DNA of 17,788 bases, from positions 1 through 17,788 of the forward strand of contig JBNJEL010000037.1 of assembly GCA_051745835.1 (NCBI GenBank), written 5' to 3'. Origin of the DNA: JBNJEL01 sp051745835. Its GTDB lineage: Bacteria; Bacillota; Halanaerobiia; Halobacteroidales; Acetohalobiaceae. A program made the translations under genes and the position numbers. A model generated the notes under the pieces. It was not told the origin of the DNA and made no database searches. It was given only the letters and a program-made list of their open reading frames with translations. Below are positions 14,669 through 17,788 of the stretch, piece by piece. Position 1 is the first letter of the stretch; every line of letters starts with the position of its first letter.

Positions 14669-17326
14669 ATGAGTGTAGAAGATAAGAAGTATATCTATTC
14701 TTTTGAAGAAGGCTCTTTGGATTTAAAACCTTTATTGGGAGGTAAAGGAGCTAGCTTAGGTGAGATGACTGGTTTAGATTTACCAGTACCACCGGGAATG
14801 ACTTTAACTACTGAGGCTTGTAATCTCTACTATGAGAATGGAGAAGAGCTACCAGAATTTTTGAAGGAAGGTACTAAGGAGTACTTAAAGGCTTTAGAGG
14901 AGAAGACAGGTAAGAACTTTGGTGATGAAGATAGTCCGCTATTACTCTCTGTGCGTTCTGGAGCAATTATTTCAATGCCGGGTATGATGGATACTATCTT
15001 AAACCTAGGTTTAAATGATCAGTCAGTTAAAGGATTTGCTAAAGAGACAAATGATGAACGCTTTGCTTATGACTGCTATCGCCGCTTTATTCAGATGTTT
15101 GGTGATGTAGTATTAGGTATTGAGGGTTATAAATTTGGTCGTACATTAGATAGCCTGAAAGAAGAAGTAGGAGCAGATAGTGACTTAGACTTAACTACTG
15201 ATGATCTACAGAAGTTGGTAGAACAGTATAAGGAGATTATTAAGGAAGAAGCAGGAATTGAGTTCCCACAGGATCCAATGGAACAGTTGATTACAGCAAT
15301 TGAAGCTGTCTTTGGCTCGTGGAATAACAAGCGGGCAATTGTCTATCGTGATGCTCATGATATCGATCATGATTTAGGAACTGCAGTTAATGTGCAGACA
15401 ATGGTCTTCGGTAATATGGGAGATAATTCTGGAACAGGAGTTGTCTTTACTAGAGACCCATCAACAGGTGTTAATGAATTATATGGTGAATACTTACTTA
15501 ATGCGCAGGGTGAAGATGTAGTAGCAGGAATTAGAACTCCACAATCAATTCAGACACTTAAGGAGCAGCGTCCTGAGGTATTTGAACAGTTAGTAGATGT
15601 TACTGAGACATTAGAAGAGCACTATCAAGATATGCAGGATATTGAGTTTACAATTGAGGATGGACAGTTATACTTATTACAGACTAGAACTGGTAAACGA
15701 ACTGCTAAATCAGCGATTAAGATTGCTGCTGATATGGCTAATGAAGGCTTAATTAGTAAAGAAGAAGCATTAACTCGTGTTGAGCCTAAACATGTAGAGA
15801 AGGTACTACATAAGCAGATTGACCCTGATGCTAATCCAGATGTAATAGCAAAAGGATTACCGGCATCACCAGGGGCAGCTGCTGGTAAGGTAGTCTTCTC
15901 AGCTGATGAAGCGGAAGAGATGGGCGAGAATGGTGAGAATGTAGTATTAGTTAGCTTAGAGACAACACCAGAAGATATTAATGGCGTCATTGCTGCTCAA
16001 GGTGTCTTAACTACCCGCGGCGGTATGACTAGTCACGCAGCAGTAGTAGCGCGCGGTATGGGTAAACCGTGTGTCTGTGGTTGCGAAGAGATTAAGATTG
16101 ACTTTGAAGCTGAAGAATTTACAGTAGGCAACCATAAAATTGAAAAGGGCGATAAGATCACTATTAATGGCGGTACTGGAGAAGTAATGATTGGTAAAGT
16201 TGAGATGATTGAACCGCGTTTAAGTGAAGAGTGTCGTCAGATCTTAAAGTGGTCTAATGATGTCAAAGATCTAGAAGTGAGAACTAATGCCGATAATGGT
16301 CCAGATGCTCAAAAAGCTTATGAGTTTGGTGCGGAAGGTATTGGACTTTGCAGAACAGAGCATATGTTTATGGCGGCTGATCGAGTGCCGATAGTTCAGG
16401 ACTTAATCTTAAGTGAATCTGAAGCGGAAGAGAAAGAGGCATTAGCTAAGTTAGAGCCAATGCAGGAAAGTGACTTCGAAGAGATCTTTAGAGCAATGAA
16501 GTCTAAACCGGTTACAGTTCGTCTGCTTGATCCACCTCTTCATGAGTTCTTACCTGATGTAGTTGAGTTAGTGGAAGAGATTGCTCGTTTAGAAGAGCAA
16601 GAAGCAGATAATGCAGCTCAGATAGCGGAAAAACGCGAATTGCTGCGTAAGGTTAAAGATATGAGTGAATCTAATCCGATGTTAGGATTTAGAGGCTGCC
16701 GCTTAGGAATTATGATGCCAAGTATCTATCAGATGCAGGCACGAGCTATCTTTAAAGCAGCAATTAATGTAGCTCAAGAGGAAGATATTGCTGTTGAACC
16801 AGAGATTATGTTACCATTAGTAACTCATGTGAATGAATTTAAGACTTTACGAGCTAAGATTGAAGAGGTAGCTGAAGAAGTATTTGCTGAAGCGGGAATG
16901 GAACTTGACTATAAGATAGGTACAATGATCGAATTACCACGGGCTTGTATGACAGCAGAACAGATTGCTGAAGAAGCTGATTTCTTCTCCTTCGGTACTA
17001 ATGATCTAACACAGACTACGTTTGGCTTTAGTAGAGATGATGCTGAAAGTAAGTTCTTACATGATTACTTAGAAGAAGGTATCTTAACTGATAATCCATT
17101 TATTACATTAGATGCTGATGGAGTAGGTAAGTTAGTTAAACGGGCTACTGATGCTGGTCGCGAAGTAGCACCGAACTTAAAAGCTGGTATCTGTGGTGAG
17201 CATGGCGGCGAACCAAGATCTATTGCTTTATGTCAAGAGTATGGTTTAGATTATGTCAGCTGTTCACCTTATCGAGTACCAGTAGCTCGCTTAGCAGCAG
17301 CTCAAGCTAAGATCGATAGTGAGTAA
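14669..17326 (+). CDS. ppdK: Pyruvate, phosphate dikinase
   Basis: It interconverts pyruvate + ATP + Pi with PEP + AMP + PPi in the cytosol. The direction depends on conditions: gluconeogenic PEP formation, or glycolytic ATP gain in PPi-using anaerobes. The protein has 885 residues, typical for PPDK. The N-terminal ATP-grasp nucleotide-binding domain (about 1-345) includes LLGGKGASLGEM and SVRSGAIISMPGMMDT. The central phosphohistidine domain has GGMTSHAAVVARGMGKP (451-467), with catalytic His456 and regulatory Thr454. This Thr is the residue modified by DUF299 proteins, and two of their genes lie upstream. The C-terminal PEP/pyruvate TIM barrel (about 520-885) has ESNPMLGFRGCRLG and the catalytic Cys842 in AGICGEHGG. 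The ATG at 14669 has AAAGGG upstream. A strong terminator closes the operon. Confidence 0.98.
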   Translation: MSVEDKKYIYSFEEGSLDLKPLLGGKGASLGEMTGLDLPVPPGMTLTTEACNLYYENGEELPEFLKEGTKEYLKALEEKTGKNFGDEDSPLLLSVRSGAIISMPGMMDTILNLGLNDQSVKGFAKETNDERFAYDCYRRFIQMFGDVVLGIEGYKFGRTLDSLKEEVGADSDLDLTTDDLQKLVEQYKEIIKEEAGIEFPQDPMEQLITAIEAVFGSWNNKRAIVYRDAHDIDHDLGTAVNVQTMVFGNMGDNSGTGVVFTRDPSTGVNELYGEYLLNAQGEDVVAGIRTPQSIQTLKEQRPEVFEQLVDVTETLEEHYQDMQDIEFTIEDGQLYLLQTRTGKRTAKSAIKIAADMANEGLISKEEALTRVEPKHVEKVLHKQIDPDANPDVIAKGLPASPGAAAGKVVFSADEAEEMGENGENVVLVSLETTPEDINGVIAAQGVLTTRGGMTSHAAVVARGMGKPCVCGCEEIKIDFEAEEFTVGNHKIEKGDKITINGGTGEVMIGKVEMIEPRLSEECRQILKWSNDVKDLEVRTNADNGPDAQKAYEFGAEGIGLCRTEHMFMAADRVPIVQDLILSESEAEEKEALAKLEPMQESDFEEIFRAMKSKPVTVRLLDPPLHEFLPDVVELVEEIARLEEQEADNAAQIAEKRELLRKVKDMSESNPMLGFRGCRLGIMMPSIYQMQARAIFKAAINVAQEEDIAVEPEIMLPLVTHVNEFKTLRAKIEEVAEEVFAEAGMELDYKIGTMIELPRACMTAEQIAEEADFFSFGTNDLTQTTFGFSRDDAESKFLHDYLEEGILTDNPFITLDADGVGKLVKRATDAGREVAPNLKAGICGEHGGEPRSIALCQEYGLDYVSCSPYRVPVARLAAAQAKIDSE

Positions 17327-17346
17327 GTTAATAAAATTATGAAATT

Positions 17347-17380
17347 AAGAGATAAGGCATAATGCCTTGTCTCTTTTTTT
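17347..17380 (+). terminator. Intrinsic terminator after ppdK
   Basis: A 13-bp stem (17347-17359 with 17363-17375, one G-T pair) with a TAA loop is followed by an unbroken T-run to 17380. It sits 20 bases after the ppdK stop and ends the carbon-flux operon. Confidence 0.93.
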
Positions 17381-17486
17381 ATTCTACTTTGCTTTAAAGG
17401 AATTATAGTAATTATCTTGTAATAATAATATAACAGTTAACTTAGTGAAATAATAGGATTATCAATATAAGAAGGAGATGATAGTT

Positions 17487-17788
17487 ATGTTAATCTTAGG
17501 GATTAATGGAAGTCCAAATAGCAACGGGAATACTCGTTTCTTATTAGATCATGGGTTAGATGTAGCAGCAGATGAGGGAGCAGAGACTAAGCTAATTCAA
17601 CCAGCTGCTGCCTTAGATGAACTAGATGAGCCTTTCTGTACAGCTTGTAGTCAGCCGTGTGCTCAACAATGTTATGCTGGAACTGCATTAGAAGAGCAGT
17701 TTGAATTGCTAGATCAGGCTGATGGAATCTTGATGGGTAGTCCGGTCTATTTTGGTTCGGTTAGTGGACAGCTAAAAGCATTTTGGGA
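17487..17788 (+). CDS. Flavodoxin-fold NADPH-dependent FMN reductase / iron-sulfur flavoprotein-like (3' end cut)
   Basis: The first 100 codons run off the window. The ATG at 17487 has AAGGAG at 17472-17477. The N-terminus MLILGINGSPNSNGNTRFLL is the FMN-phosphate loop (GSPNxxGNT) of the NADPH-dependent FMN reductase family. Residues about 80-100 (DGILMGSPVYFGSVSGQLKAF) are the second flavin-binding segment. In between, residues 51-62 contain four cysteines, CTACSQPCAQQC (spacing 2, 3, 3). This is reminiscent of the compact 4Fe-4S motif of archaeal and clostridial iron-sulfur flavoproteins (Isf), though Isf spacing differs slightly. The likely role is electron transfer or reduction of quinones, oxygen species or flavin in an anaerobe. 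The partner is unknown, and the rest of the gene is outside the window. Confidence 0.88.
   Translation, partial: MLILGINGSPNSNGNTRFLLDHGLDVAADEGAETKLIQPAAALDELDEPFCTACSQPCAQQCYAGTALEEQFELLDQADGILMGSPVYFGSVSGQLKAFW

Noticed and set aside
15127..15990. Two antisense open frames inside ppdK
   Set aside because: Both are opposite conserved PPDK sequence, have no start signals, and their products are low complexity.

Overview
This is an AT-rich stretch of chromosome whose gene order and protein styles point to an anaerobic, low-GC Firmicute. A diderm lineage such as Halanaerobiales / Halobacteroidaceae is my best guess. Two observations drive this. The order recO, glyQ, glyS, ccpN-like regulator, DUF299 protein is the order known from Bacillus and relatives. 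There is also a secreted patatin whose C-terminal half looks like an outer-membrane beta-barrel ending in Phe, which needs an outer membrane. The taxon assignment is inference; no rRNA or tRNA gene is present.

Layout. Positions 1-678 (-) hold the N-terminal 226 codons of a formyltransferase-fold enzyme cut by the window edge. Positions 959-3925 (+) hold an OPT-family oligopeptide transporter and an M29-like aminopeptidase, a plausible peptide uptake and degradation pair, closed by a terminator. Positions 3968-6496 (-) hold a two-gene unit: the patatin/beta-barrel protein, then a small coiled-coil protein resembling the PCRF domain of peptide release factors without the catalytic domain. Positions 6683-7849 (+) hold recO and a DUF4342 gene. 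Positions 7866-11126 (+) hold a promoter, a glycine T-box leader with its terminator, and glyQ-glyS. Positions 11178-17326 (+) form a carbon-flux module: a first PPDK/PEP-synthase regulatory protein (DUF299), a CcpN-type HTH-CBS repressor, a second DUF299 paralog, class II fructose-1,6-bisphosphatase (glpX) and pyruvate, phosphate dikinase (ppdK), ending in a strong terminator. Positions 17487-17788 (+) hold the start of an iron-sulfur flavoprotein-like NADPH/FMN reductase that runs off the window.

How the parts work together. The 11-17 kb module puts the enzymes for pyruvate/PEP interconversion (PPDK) and fructose-1,6-bisphosphate hydrolysis (GlpX) next to a transcriptional repressor of gluconeogenesis (CcpN type) and two candidate kinase/phosphorylase switches for PPDK. 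PPDK keeps the regulatory Thr and catalytic His. In Bacillus one DUF299 gene follows ccpN; here a second copy sits between glyS and the repressor. The repressor gene appears to start at a non-canonical AUC codon behind a strong ribosome binding site. A sequence matching the CcpN operator consensus, as I remember it, overlaps a -10 element upstream of it.

I found no mobile element, CRISPR array, tRNA, rRNA or prophage. Most of the window is ordinary chromosomal core. The items worth a second look are the regulator start and operator, the DUF299 duplication, the POTRA-less patatin autotransporter and the release-factor-like fragment protein.
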